A stretch of DNA of 43,846 bases from Candidatus Zhuqueibacterota bacterium (GCA_016934825.1 JAFGSB010000034.1:1-43846), one strand, 5' to 3'. Positions 9,235 to 17,777 are shown, numbered from the stretch's first letter. The notes: generated by a model not told the origin, from the sequence alone. Translations and numbers: made by a program.

Positions 9235-9381
9235 AAATATCAAGAGTCCAGAGTACCTGGTGCTAACAAGTATCACCGGAGGCCCTTATTATAGATTGAT
9301 TACTAATAAGATCACCTCCCTTCCACAGGGCATCCGTATTCACACCGGAATATTCCCTGTTAATATCCCGGTGCAGCGTGA
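9207..9381 (-). ncRNA. Candidate structured RNA or leader with predicted pseudoknot
   Basis: The minus strand carries TATAAT (9388-9393) followed by about 170 nt of dense complementarity and a strong terminator. Hairpin 1 pairs 9362-9373 with 9343-9354 (12 bp, one G-T). Its 7-base loop (9355-9361) contains ACAGGG, which is fully complementary to CCCTGT at 9330-9325 and would form a pseudoknot. Hairpin 2 pairs GGAGG (9319-9315) with CCTCC (9282-9278) and CTTATTA with TAATAAG inside it. A GGTG/CACC or a CCAG/CTGG hairpin follows. GGAGGTGATC in hairpin 2 is a perfect complement of the usual 16S rRNA 3' tail. I recognise no known RNA class. It may be an independent RNA or an attenuating leader for the acyl-CoA ligase. 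Confidence 0.5.
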
Positions 9382-9427
9382 ATTCATATTATAAACACCC
9401 GTCATGAATGTTTTGTTCCCAAAAAAA

Positions 9428-11557
9428 TTATTTTTGGATTCCTTCCAGACCCAGAATAAAAGCGTAATTCAGGACCGTTTCTTTAAGGCTTTCAAAACGG
9501 CCTGACGCGCCGGAATGTCCGGCCTGGAAATCTGTTTTTAACAGTAAAACGGTGTCGTTAGTTTTCATGTCCCTTAGCCTGGCGGCCCATTTTGCCGGTT
9601 CCCAGTACTGAACCTGGGAATCGTGTAACCCGGTAGTGACAAGCAGATGCGGGTAGTCTTTTTTCCCCACATTATCGTAGGGTGAATAGGACAGCATATA
9701 GTCATAATATTCTTTATTGTTTGGATTACCCCACTCGTTATATTCGTATGTCGTCAATGGAATCGATGAATCCAGCATAGTGGTAATCACATCCACAAAC
9801 GGGACCTCCGCGATCACACCGTGAAAAAGATCGGGTCTCATGTTTATTACGGCGCCCATAAGCAACCCGCCGGCGCTGCCGCCGATTGCGTATAAATGTT
9901 CTTTGGCCGTGTATTTTTTTTGGATCAGGAGCTCCGCGCAGGCAATAAAATCCGTAAAGGAGTTTTTCTTTTTTAATTGTCTGCCCTGTTCGTACCATTG
10001 CCGGCCCATTTCCGAACCGCCCCGAATGTGGGCTATGGCAAATATAAAACCCCTGTCGAGAAGACTTAACCGCGCCGAACTGAAGAACGGATCCTCGCTG
10101 TGGCCGTAAGAACCGTAAGCATGTAACAGCAGGGGATTCTTTCCGTCCCGTTCCAGTCCTTTTTTAAAAACCATTGAGATTGGTATCCCGGCGCCGTCCC
10201 GGGCGCGGGCAAAAATTCGTTTCGAGCGATAGTTTTGCGGATCAAAATCACCCAGAACCGGCTGACTTTTTTTCAGCACTTTGGTTTTGGTATTAATGTG
10301 ATAATCATAAACTGACCGTGGAAAAGTCAGGGATTCATATCCGAATCGCAGAATGTCGGTCTTGTATTCCGGGTTGGTGCCGATATAGGCCGTATAGGTT
10401 TCTTCAGTAAAATCCAGATACGTTTGTTTTTTGTCCGATCTGTTAATAATCCGGATGGACGTCAAACCGTTCTTCTTTTCCTGTAGAACGATGTGGTTTT
10501 GAAACACCGCCATCCGTTGAATAAAAATATTTTTGTTTTGCGGAACCACTTCTTTCCAGTTTTTTCTGTCGATTTTGTCGACCGGCGTTTTTTTTAATTT
10601 GAAATTGACCGCGCCGTCATTGGTGAGGATGAAAAATGTGTCCCCTCCATGATCGATATAGTATTCATGTTCGGCTTTCCTGGGATAAAAGACTTTAAAA
10701 TCTCCGTCGGGAGAATTCGCATCAAGATAGCGAAATTCCGATGCCAGCGTACTGAACGAACCGATCAGCAGATATTTTTGTGACCGGGTTTTATAAATTT
10801 TTGTGATAAACGTTTCGTCACTCTCAAAATAAACCAGAGTGTTTTTTTTGACGCCTAACTCGTGTTTGAAAATTTTTTCAAATCTCAGGGTTTGCGGATT
10901 TTGTTTCATATAAAACAGGGTTTTGTTGTCGTTCGCCCATTCAAAAAACGGCGACACTTTATCGATTTTATCTTTCAGGAACCGGCCGGTTTGCAGATCT
11001 ATAAAGTATATGGTATAGAGTCTGCGACCCACGGAATCTGCCGCGAATGCCGCGGTTTTATGATCCGGCGAAACGTTAAAATTCATTACCTTATAATAGC
11101 GGTGATGTTCCGCCGGTATATTCACGTCCAGCAGAAGCTGTTCTTTCGCGCGGAGAGAACCTTTTTTCCTGCAATATATCGGGTACTCCCTGCCTTCTTC
11201 ATACCGGGTATAATAATTATAGGGCCCCAGTTTATAAGGAACCGTTGTTTCGTCTTCTTTGATCCTGAGTTTCATTTCCTGAAAAAGTTTCCGCCGCAAT
11301 CCTTTTAAAGGCGCAAGTACTGTTTCGGCGTACTCGTTTTCTTTATGTAAATAGTCCAGCACCTGCGGATTTTCTCTGTCCCGCATCCAGTAATAATTGT
11401 CGATTCTTTCATGCCCGTGAATTTTATGTTTATGTGGTTTTTTTTCTGCCCTGGGCGGTTTTATTTTTTGAGTTGCACTGACGAATAACGGAAACAATGC
11501 CAGACTAAAAAAAACAAAATGAATAACGTTCGGAATTTCTATATGGTCCAACAACAT
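9428..11557 (-). CDS. ptrB: Oligopeptidase B (S9A prolyl-oligopeptidase family)
   Basis: A 709-aa serine peptidase that cleaves short peptides, typically after Arg or Lys in oligopeptidase B. The N-terminal region has the family's HERIDNYYWMRDRENPQVLDYL entry and a beta-propeller (about 90-440). The C-terminal alpha/beta-hydrolase domain carries Ser in GGSAGG (about 561), Asp in GLHDSQVQYWEPAKW (about 645) and His in DFQAGHSGASGR (about 680). Residues about 12-28 are hydrophobic and may be a signal peptide, which would place it in the periplasm. AAAGGA precedes the ATG by a suitable gap. It is a single gene between two unusual spacers that hold mobile repeats and RNA-like hairpins. Confidence 0.92.
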   Translation of the reverse strand: MLLDHIEIPNVIHFVFFSLALFPLFVSATQKIKPPRAEKKPHKHKIHGHERIDNYYWMRDRENPQVLDYLHKENEYAETVLAPLKGLRRKLFQEMKLRIKEDETTVPYKLGPYNYYTRYEEGREYPIYCRKKGSLRAKEQLLLDVNIPAEHHRYYKVMNFNVSPDHKTAAFAADSVGRRLYTIYFIDLQTGRFLKDKIDKVSPFFEWANDNKTLFYMKQNPQTLRFEKIFKHELGVKKNTLVYFESDETFITKIYKTRSQKYLLIGSFSTLASEFRYLDANSPDGDFKVFYPRKAEHEYYIDHGGDTFFILTNDGAVNFKLKKTPVDKIDRKNWKEVVPQNKNIFIQRMAVFQNHIVLQEKKNGLTSIRIINRSDKKQTYLDFTEETYTAYIGTNPEYKTDILRFGYESLTFPRSVYDYHINTKTKVLKKSQPVLGDFDPQNYRSKRIFARARDGAGIPISMVFKKGLERDGKNPLLLHAYGSYGHSEDPFFSSARLSLLDRGFIFAIAHIRGGSEMGRQWYEQGRQLKKKNSFTDFIACAELLIQKKYTAKEHLYAIGGSAGGLLMGAVINMRPDLFHGVIAEVPFVDVITTMLDSSIPLTTYEYNEWGNPNNKEYYDYMLSYSPYDNVGKKDYPHLLVTTGLHDSQVQYWEPAKWAARLRDMKTNDTVLLLKTDFQAGHSGASGRFESLKETVLNYAFILGLEGIQK

Positions 11558-11650
11558 TGGATTGTCCTTTCATATTGAACGGTTGAATTTATCCATATAA
11601 AACAACAATAATTTGATACTTATTTAATAAATTATTCTGTATTCCAAAAG

Positions 11651-11811
11651 TCGGGGTAGCCCTGATCCGGGGCCGGCTATGAATCAGGGAGGAAGGACAG
11701 GAGACAGCAGCATTTATATTTAATTGTTATAAAGGATAAGAATATATTCGATGAAAGATCAGTTGTCGAAAACAAGACGTATACATCCGGATGGACCTGA
11801 TCTTTTTTTGG
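11651..11811 (+). ncRNA. Candidate small RNA or leader ending in a T-tract hairpin
   Basis: On the plus strand CCCTGAT (11660-11666) pairs with ATCAGGG (11683-11689), and GTAGCC/GGCTAT offers a competing stem. Further on AAAGATCAG (11754-11762) pairs with CTGATCTTT (11797-11805), with a small TTGT/ACAA hairpin inside, and a T-run follows. The T-tract argues for termination on this strand. Promoter elements are unclear. A 28-codon frame inside it lacks a properly spaced ribosome-binding site. Confidence 0.3.
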
Positions 11812-11865
11812 TTTGTTCATGTTCCCGCTTTGATTGAAAAGTTATTATTTCATGTTTTGTGATTT

Positions 11866-11874
11866 TTATCCACA
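11866..11874 (+). promoter_or_regulatory. Isolated DnaA-box-like 9-mer
   Basis: TTATCCACA is a perfect match to the strong DnaA box consensus. It stands alone about 14 kb from the origin cluster, so it is more likely chance or a titration site than an origin element. Confidence 0.35.
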
Positions 11875-11909
11875 AAAAGCAATTCGAACGTTTAACGATA
11901 CAATTTTTG

Positions 11910-11946
11910 GCCGGTTCCGGAATTTTATCCGAATTCTGGAACCGGC
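11910..11946. repeat. 15-bp inverted repeat
   Basis: GCCGGTTCCGGAATT (11910-11924) pairs with AATTCTGGAACCGGC (11932-11946) across a 7-base loop, with one G-T pair. There is no T-tract on either side, so it is not a typical terminator. It lies between the candidate RNA at 11651-11811 and the mobile repeat at 12010. Confidence 0.6.
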
Positions 11947-12009
11947 TTATTGAAAAATCGTATAATATGTTAATAAAATTAATGATTAAATGTCAAATAA
12001 TAATTTAAT

Positions 12010-12190
12010 ACACTAGTGTCCGGTTAAACCCGGACGCGACACTCTTAATATATTATTTTATTAAGGTTTTAGGATATGTTTTCATTAATTGATATGTTTG
12101 AAAAAATTAAAATTTTCCAGTTTTATGGTTTGATTTTATTGAACTTGTAAACCGGATCAGGCAGCGGTGTCCGTTAACCGGACACCAGTG
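12010..12190 (+). mobile_element. Mobile repeat copy 2 (181 bp, palindromic ends, 8-bp duplication)
   Basis: End B is at the left (ACACTAGTGTCCGGTTAAAC). End A is at the right (GGTGTCCGTTAACCGGACAC followed by CAGTG) and faces the carboxypeptidase start 24 bp away. Flanks are AATTTAAT (12002-12009) and AATTTAAA (12191-12198), matching at 7 of 8. The end-A interior shares TTTGATTTTATTGAACTTGT with the copy at 39937-40075. It is close to the reverse complement of copy 1. Confidence 0.85.
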
Positions 12191-12214
12191 AATTTAAAAT
12201 ATAGATAAATATAT

Positions 12215-13240
12215 ATGAAGGACAAAATATTCGATCAAATTATTTCATCTCCGCATCTTCCGCCAAACGAAGGGGAGATTATCGGTTATTCGAGAAACGG
12301 ACTGGCGATCCGGGCATTCAAGTTTGGCCGCGGTCTCGTCTCGATCAGTCTGATTGGCGGTTGTCATGCCGATGAACCCGTCGGTCCCAGATTTTTACGG
12401 CACTTTGTTTCCTATCTTACCGCTCTCCCGGATAAAAATCCATTTTTAACTCAATATCAATGGTGGATTATCCCTCATGCCAACCCGGACGGAGAAAAAA
12501 ATAATTCAAGATGGACTATGGATGGTAACGGTGTTTATAATTTGTTCAATTATTTGTCATATTATATCCGTGAGCTTCCGGTTGATGATATGGAATTCGG
12601 GTTTCCGGTTAATGACAATGATAAAGGCGCGCGGCCCGAGAACAAAGCGATTTACAGGTGGTGGCAAAAAGCGGAAACCTCGTTTCAACTGCATGTTTCC
12701 CTGCACGGTATCGCTTTCGGCAAGGGGCCATGGTTTTTGATCGACAGCGCCTGGATTTCACGTTGTAAACCGCTTATCGATTCCTGCACCAAATTAATTA
12801 ATGGAATGGGTTACGCCTTGCATGATGTGAACCGTAAAGGAGAAAAAGGTTTTTTCAGAATAGCTCCGGGATTCAGCACCAGACCGGATTCGAAATATTT
12901 AAAGGAATATTTTCTGGATCTGGGTGATAAAAAAACGGCGGACGTTATCCGGCCCAGTTCGATGGAAACGATACGTAAAATAAGCGGTGATGTGTTGACC
13001 CTTGTCAGTAATATGCCGTTATTTATTGTGCCCGAATCCAAAAACGAGACGGAACCGGCGCATTTTGATCTGAAAAAATGGCAACATCGTTTCGAAATTT
13101 GGAAAAACGACGGCAATCCGGAGAGGGTGTTACAGGAGGCCTGGCAGTCAGGATTAAAACCGATGTCCGTATATGACCAGATGAAAATGCAGTACTGTTT
13201 TATCGATGCCGGTATTAAACGGATCAGTACGTTAAAATAA
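12215..13240 (+). CDS. Zinc carboxypeptidase-like protein (peptidase M14 family)
   Basis: A 341-aa protein with the M14 zinc site: His51 and Glu54 in GGCHADEP, and His164 in HVSLHG. NPDGEKNNSRW (about 90-100) supplies the substrate-binding Asn-Arg pair, and a late Glu in LFIVPE (about 271) fits the catalytic base. M14 enzymes trim C-terminal residues from peptides or cell-wall peptides. No signal peptide is seen, so it may be cytoplasmic. The start has no clear ribosome-binding site, and the mobile repeat ends only 24 bp upstream, so the original leader has probably been displaced. A bidirectional terminator follows the stop codon. Confidence 0.85.
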   Translation: MKDKIFDQIISSPHLPPNEGEIIGYSRNGLAIRAFKFGRGLVSISLIGGCHADEPVGPRFLRHFVSYLTALPDKNPFLTQYQWWIIPHANPDGEKNNSRWTMDGNGVYNLFNYLSYYIRELPVDDMEFGFPVNDNDKGARPENKAIYRWWQKAETSFQLHVSLHGIAFGKGPWFLIDSAWISRCKPLIDSCTKLINGMGYALHDVNRKGEKGFFRIAPGFSTRPDSKYLKEYFLDLGDKKTADVIRPSSMETIRKISGDVLTLVSNMPLFIVPESKNETEPAHFDLKKWQHRFEIWKNDGNPERVLQEAWQSGLKPMSVYDQMKMQYCFIDAGIKRISTLK

Positions 13241-13243
13241 TAA

Positions 13244-13271
13244 AAAATCCCGGGTTGTTTCCCGGGATTTT
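13244..13271. terminator. Bidirectional terminator
   Basis: AAAATCCCGGG (13244-13254) pairs with CCCGGGATTTT (13261-13271) around a TTGTTT loop. A and T runs on both sides let it serve the M14 gene on the plus strand and the convergent deacetylase on the minus strand. Confidence 0.9.
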
Positions 13272-13285
13272 GAAAGTTTTCATTA

Positions 13286-14758
13286 CTATAAAATTAAAGC
13301 GGGTTTCAAAGTCCACAATTGCAGTCTGGTCAATTCAGCCAGGTTTGTCATATCCAGATCCGGGCGATGCACCCTCCAGCCTGCGCAACCGTTAACCTCC
13401 GTTATAATTTCCTTTTCATTTGTTTTGGGGTATGTCTCAAAGGCGGGAACCAAATAATTGTCTTTTATGCTTTGACTGCTGATGTCCAGATAGAACCGAC
13501 TCAATACGGCCAATATCGAACCGGCGCCTATATTTTGTTCATCAATGGGCACGACGGCGGGAACCATGTTTTGACCGGAAATGTACTCCCGGCATTTTTG
13601 CGCCAGGTCGAATATCCGGGTCCGGGTCAGCGTTTTTATACCGGGCGTCTCTTCAGGCATGGATTCCGGGCCAAACGGACTTTTTCTTTTCACTTTGTCC
13701 GGAAGTTTTCCGGTTTGCTGATACTGGTTGATAGAAACAGAGAGCGCCGAAAAAAGTTCGGCGGGTGTAAAATAGTCATTCAGTGGAATGGTTTGTTCTT
13801 TGAGCAGTTGCCGGGTATAAGCGACAAGGTCCTTTTTCAGGACAAATTCTTTCTGGGAGGAATACCGCTGCATTAAATCACGAAAGGTGGTTATTTCGAT
13901 ATCATCCCTGCTTTTCAGAAACTGCATCAGGCGGCGAAAGTTTTTTTGCGCTGTTTTCATGCTCTCCAGTGGTCGCAACGCGGGCGTTTTCCAGTCCGCG
14001 GAATCGGGATTGGCGCCGAGATAGTAATTAAAGTCCCAAAATTGTTCGGTCCGGACCTTGCAGGGATGACAGCCGAAAAATGAAATAACATCGACTTTTT
14101 GGGCCAGTTCCGGCAGCCACACCCCGGCGCTGTCGAGCAGGGGTTCGAACAGATCGTCCCGGTAATAGGAATCATCAAAGCTGCCGTATTCACCGTGAAA
14201 ATTTAACGTATTGCAAAACCAGACCGCGTTATGTCCCGGCAAATGGATCGGCGAGTACACATACCCGGCGCCCATCTGTCCCAGCGCGGTAATCAGTTGC
14301 GGGCCGTAGGACCCGCCGTGCCGGGCCAGAGTTGATACAGGGACTTTGAATATTCTTTGTAATTCATTAAAGCCGAGCGATTCATCCTCGAGCATGCGTT
14401 TCACGCCGGAGGCCTGGTCCATTTTTTCCAGCCGTTCTGTTACGGTGGGATGAATCGAGCCCATGTTGGTATGGCTGCCGATATCATGTTTAGCCATGGC
14501 CGCGATCACATCCTGACGGCCGCGTTTTTCCAGTGAACGGGCTTTTTCGCCAATGACAAAAAAAGTGCCGGTCACCCCGACCTCCGTCATGGTTTCCGCC
14601 AGCCATTTGGGGATGTCGTCAATTCCTTCCGATACCGGGGTAGTGTAATCTTCAACATCAAAACAAACCACAAGAAAAGTTTTCTTTTTCCTGGATACGC
14701 ATGTCAGCGTTACCATGCATATACTCAAGATAACAAGCCATTTTAAAATATGCTTCAT
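13286..14758 (-). CDS. Exported polysaccharide deacetylase family protein (CE4/NodB-like) with C-terminal extension
   Basis: A 490-aa protein. Residues 1-20 form a hydrophobic export signal ending at Cys20, but the lipobox is poor. The NodB-like domain has FDVED (Asp34, Asp37) and GSHTNMGSIHP (His96, His103) as metal-site candidates, then ARHGGSYG. This is the motif order of CE4 deacetylases, which remove acetyl or related groups from glycans. The H-to-H gap is longer than in standard enzymes. Residues about 300-490 form a second region with FTPAELFSALSVSINQYQQT and a later similar stretch, faintly reminiscent of cell-wall (pseudomurein-binding-like) repeats; that likeness is uncertain. It is 28 bp downstream of the double hydrolase gene, in one operon. 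Confidence 0.75.
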   Translation of the reverse strand: MKHILKWLVILSICMVTLTCVSRKKKTFLVVCFDVEDYTTPVSEGIDDIPKWLAETMTEVGVTGTFFVIGEKARSLEKRGRQDVIAAMAKHDIGSHTNMGSIHPTVTERLEKMDQASGVKRMLEDESLGFNELQRIFKVPVSTLARHGGSYGPQLITALGQMGAGYVYSPIHLPGHNAVWFCNTLNFHGEYGSFDDSYYRDDLFEPLLDSAGVWLPELAQKVDVISFFGCHPCKVRTEQFWDFNYYLGANPDSADWKTPALRPLESMKTAQKNFRRLMQFLKSRDDIEITTFRDLMQRYSSQKEFVLKKDLVAYTRQLLKEQTIPLNDYFTPAELFSALSVSINQYQQTGKLPDKVKRKSPFGPESMPEETPGIKTLTRTRIFDLAQKCREYISGQNMVPAVVPIDEQNIGAGSILAVLSRFYLDISSQSIKDNYLVPAFETYPKTNEKEIITEVNGCAGWRVHRPDLDMTNLAELTRLQLWTLKPALIL

Positions 14759-14786
14759 ATCAGGCTCCTTTTACTGAGTATAAAAT

Positions 14787-16853
14787 TTATTCTATTGTAT
14801 TACTCCATTCAGAAATGTTATTCACAACCTGAAAATTGTCTTTTTTTCCCAGAGTTTGGTATAACGATTTCGTCCAGGAATATGTGTCCGGCATAGCGCC
14901 GACGAACACGATCTTTGCCGGGAACAATAATCCCGCCACCTGCGGAAGATCCGTAATACGCAAACAATTAAGCATTTCGATTGTCTCTCCCCGCCCGTCG
15001 GGCAGGCCCGGTTTATTTTGTGTTTCCGCGGGATTTTGCAGAACAACAGCCGAAATGTGTTCGTCCAGCAAAGCGGCATAAAGCGCCGGCACACACATCT
15101 CACCCCGCGCGGCAATGGCGATCTGCTGATTTTCAATCCCGGGAAACGTACGTAAAAATTGCAGACAGCTGAGTATATCGTAAACGCGCATGGACGCGAT
15201 CGTCCTGCCGGTCCACGCGGCTGCCCGCCGGACGTGCCACTGCATCTCCGGGCTCCAGCCGTTTTCGCCGACGCCCCGGGTTTCAAAATAGGCGATATTA
15301 TAGTTTTCATCCAATCCTGAAACAAACTCTTCAGATTCCCAGCGTTGTTCATTCGGACTTTGAAGCACCAGTATTACCGGATTTTTTTGTTCCGGTGAAT
15401 TCCTGTACCGGATATCAACTTTGAGACGCCAGTCTTTCTCCGCAACAAAGCTGTATGTTTTACGGCCAAAGGCTGCTCCATCCAGAGAACGAAATTCAAG
15501 ACGCTCCGAAAACGGAATGTTTTGCTTTGCAAAACCGTGAAATGTTTTTTCCGTTAAAAAGTTCAAAACACGCGTTCTGTATGTTTTGAGTTCCTGTGCA
15601 CCGGAGATCTCCGGCGGTTCGGCGACCCGCATAAAAGTTTCCTGTATTGTTTTTGTGCGGTCATCCGGCGGCGTGCCGTTAATATATACCCGGAGTTCCT
15701 CTTCAGACAATTGAGCGTTTTCGGATTCATCTATGTCTTTGATGGATGTGTACGGAACATCCCTGTTAAACAAATGTTTCAGGAAAAAGGAGAATATTTT
15801 GGTGCGGGATGTTTTATGATAGGAATGACCGCCCGGCGTTTCGATCAGGGTGATGTTTTCCGGTTGGCCGTATAACTCGTAAATCTTTTTGATGTTTTGA
15901 AAAGATTCCCGCACGGATTCAATTGTGTTCAATCTGTCACGATCCGCGGATGCGATCAGCAGCGGTCGTGGCGCGATAAGAGCGCCAATATCATGATAAT
16001 CCCGCAGGTATGTATTGATCGGCATCATACAGTCACAATGTCCGTCTATCGTGCGATGAAATATGTGCGCCTTGACCGTACTGGTACCGCAGACCGGGGC
16101 CGCGGCCTTGACGCGCGGATCAGCGGCGGCGATATACCAGGTTTGTGACCCGCCACCGGAAATGCCGGTTACACCCAGTTGATCCCTGTTCACCTCCTGG
16201 AGTTGACACAACAGGTCCAGTCCCCGGATGGCGTTCCACAATTCAACTCCGCCGGGTGTATAGCCGCGGCTGTACCAGTGGAACCAGCCCCGGACGTAAC
16301 AGCCCCAATGCTCGCCCAAAACTTCTCCCCATTGAATGGTTTCGATAATCAGACAAACAAATCCCAGCTCGGCAAACCGGCGGGCGTGCGCCTGGTAATG
16401 CACTTTTTGTGTTCTGGCGTGACCGCAGACATATAAAATGGCCGGAACCGGCTTGTTAATTTTATCCGGGATATACAGATTCGCCGGCACGTATAGGGAT
16501 GGAAGGGATTCATAATAGAGTTTTTTAATTTTATAGCCGTTTTTTTGTATGGACCCAGTGATTTTTACGTTCAGGGGCGGCCGGTTTCCTTGTAAGGGCA
16601 CATCAGTCAGGCTCATCATATCGATAAATTCATTATAGCGTTGTGTACGCGCAGCTTGCCATTCCGTCAAAGTCGTGAATCCCGAAAGCGAATTTTCCGT
16701 CACCTCGCATGCCACGCGTGTTAAATATGCTCTTATATTATTGGACTGGTCATTCAGCGGTTCGGTCGAAAACGGGATGTTTTGCGGAAACAACAGGGAC
16801 CTGTTAAACAGAAAAAAAAAGATAAAAAGGCAGGGCAGAAAAAATTTTTTCAT
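14787..16853 (-). CDS. Secreted tandem alpha/beta-hydrolase (acetyl-xylan-esterase-like), second domain degenerate
   Basis: A 688-aa protein with a clear signal peptide (1-22). The first hydrolase domain (about 90-370) has the nucleophile elbow GVTGISGGGSQ (Ser near 233), a likely acid in SADRDRLN (near 300) and His in GGHSYH (near 339), so it should be active. Its closest family pattern is the acetyl-xylan-esterase/dienelactone-hydrolase type. A second hydrolase-like domain (about 430-688) keeps the fold pattern (PVILVLQSPNE, GLDENYNIAYFETRGVG), but the elbow reads AARGEMC and lacks the Ser, so it is probably inactive. The substrate is perhaps acetylated polysaccharide. It lies between the LytR_C gene and the deacetylase on one transcript, suggesting a shared cell-surface glycan role. 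Confidence 0.8.
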   Translation of the reverse strand: MKKFFLPCLFIFFFLFNRSLLFPQNIPFSTEPLNDQSNNIRAYLTRVACEVTENSLSGFTTLTEWQAARTQRYNEFIDMMSLTDVPLQGNRPPLNVKITGSIQKNGYKIKKLYYESLPSLYVPANLYIPDKINKPVPAILYVCGHARTQKVHYQAHARRFAELGFVCLIIETIQWGEVLGEHWGCYVRGWFHWYSRGYTPGGVELWNAIRGLDLLCQLQEVNRDQLGVTGISGGGSQTWYIAAADPRVKAAAPVCGTSTVKAHIFHRTIDGHCDCMMPINTYLRDYHDIGALIAPRPLLIASADRDRLNTIESVRESFQNIKKIYELYGQPENITLIETPGGHSYHKTSRTKIFSFFLKHLFNRDVPYTSIKDIDESENAQLSEEELRVYINGTPPDDRTKTIQETFMRVAEPPEISGAQELKTYRTRVLNFLTEKTFHGFAKQNIPFSERLEFRSLDGAAFGRKTYSFVAEKDWRLKVDIRYRNSPEQKNPVILVLQSPNEQRWESEEFVSGLDENYNIAYFETRGVGENGWSPEMQWHVRRAAAWTGRTIASMRVYDILSCLQFLRTFPGIENQQIAIAARGEMCVPALYAALLDEHISAVVLQNPAETQNKPGLPDGRGETIEMLNCLRITDLPQVAGLLFPAKIVFVGAMPDTYSWTKSLYQTLGKKDNFQVVNNISEWSNTIE

Positions 16854-16894
16854 ATAACCTCCCGGATCGTATATGTAAGATTTGAATAAAACGG

Positions 16895-17308
16895 TTACTT
16901 TTGAGTTGGAGTCGTCAATCGATTTTTCAGTGTCGGATGGTCATGTCCGACGATCAGGCTGACATCGGCGGGGTATAAATCATCTGATTTAAAGGAAATG
17001 TGATCCTGTGTTATCCCCACTGTCCGGTAAAAGGATTTTAGCTCTTTGTTTTTTCCTTTCCGCCAGACAATGATGACGGACTCTTCGTAATCGAATTGGT
17101 CCGCGTTCTCCACGGAAATGATGGTCACGTTTTTCAGATGACCGGCAATATCAGCAGCGGCTCCTTCTTTACCACAGCCGTTCAGGACCTGAACAATTAA
17201 CGGCTGGCGGTTATGTTTTTTATAGAATATGGATGAAATCAGTATAGTATTGATCACCAGCAACAAAAAAATAATCAGGTTTTTAATTTGTTTGTTGAGT
17301 TTATTCAT
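16895..17308 (-). CDS. LytR C-terminal-domain protein (LytR_C)
   Basis: A 137-aa protein with one N-terminal transmembrane segment (about 10-28) and then a LytR_C domain: VQVLNGCGKEGAAADIAGHL matches the family's V-x-V-x-NG-x-G-x(2)-G-x-A pattern, and NADQFDYEESVIIV follows. LytR_C domains are found attached to LytR-CpsA-Psr proteins and as stand-alone envelope proteins in Gram-negatives; their exact function is unclear. Here the catalytic LCP domain is absent. It precedes the hydrolase by 41 bp and is probably the first gene of the three-gene unit. Confidence 0.8.
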   Translation of the reverse strand: MNKLNKQIKNLIIFLLLVINTILISSIFYKKHNRQPLIVQVLNGCGKEGAAADIAGHLKNVTIISVENADQFDYEESVIIVWRKGKNKELKSFYRTVGITQDHISFKSDDLYPADVSLIVGHDHPTLKNRLTTPTQK

Positions 17309-17432
17309 GAGGTTTTACGGATAATTATACTGATTTAATATAACAACTCATTTTTTAAAGTCAAAATTTAATTTGGTTTCAAATCATCTTTTTAATCCGG
17401 TTTGATTTCGTTACAGGTGTTTTTTTGGTCAG

Positions 17433-17527
17433 GTATAGTCCACCTCTCAAAACAGTGGGAAGGATTGGTTTTGTCCTGAATCAATCATAATATAAAAAAT
17501 TTATCAGAGTCTTTAGGTGGACTACAC
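17433..17527. repeat. Small element with 13-bp imperfect inverted ends
   Basis: GTATAGTCCACCT (17433-17445) and AGGTGGACTACAC (17515-17527) are inverted repeats matching at 12 of 13 positions, enclosing about 70 AT-rich bases. This looks like a miniature transposable element, but I see no convincing target duplication. Confidence 0.4.
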
Positions 17528-17745
17528 GTTGCTTTATACCGGCCCACCGGTCACCGGGTAGTTCCGCTTTGCCGCCCGGGACGTATTGAGGTGACATTTT
17601 CATTTTAATCCCGTGGATAGCCATGCGCAAAGGACGTCTCGTTCTCGCTTTGCGCTACTCGACGACCGCGGTAACGGAAAGGAGCGACACACTTGAAAAG
17701 TGCGTCGCACGTTGGTTTTTTTAAAACTTAAGTTTTTAAATAAAA
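17528..17745. other. Repeat-rich spacer downstream of lemA
   Basis: No gene is visible. The spacer holds a degenerate piece of the CTCGAT...GACC repeat seen at 3169 and 3510. It also holds a hairpin, GCGACACACTT (17684-17694) with AAGTGCGTCGC (17698-17708), which pairs at 10 of 11 positions. Confidence 0.45.
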
Positions 17746-17770
17746 AAACCCCGGCTGACGACCGGGGTTT
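17746..17770 (-). terminator. Terminator of the TPM-NTase-lemA operon
   Basis: On the minus strand a 9-bp stem, AAACCCCGG/CCGGGGTTT, has a 7-base loop and is followed by a T-run. It starts 7 bp after the lemA stop codon. Confidence 0.9.
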
Positions 17771-17777
17771 GAAAAAA

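Noticed and set aside
11751-11837. A 28-codon frame starting at ATG 11751
   Set aside because: It overlaps a T-tract hairpin and its AAAGGA is about 14 bases away, too far for a usual start.
11866-11874. A second origin signalled by TTATCCACA
   Set aside because: Only one box is present and there is no neighbouring cluster or strand switch, so it cannot be called an origin.
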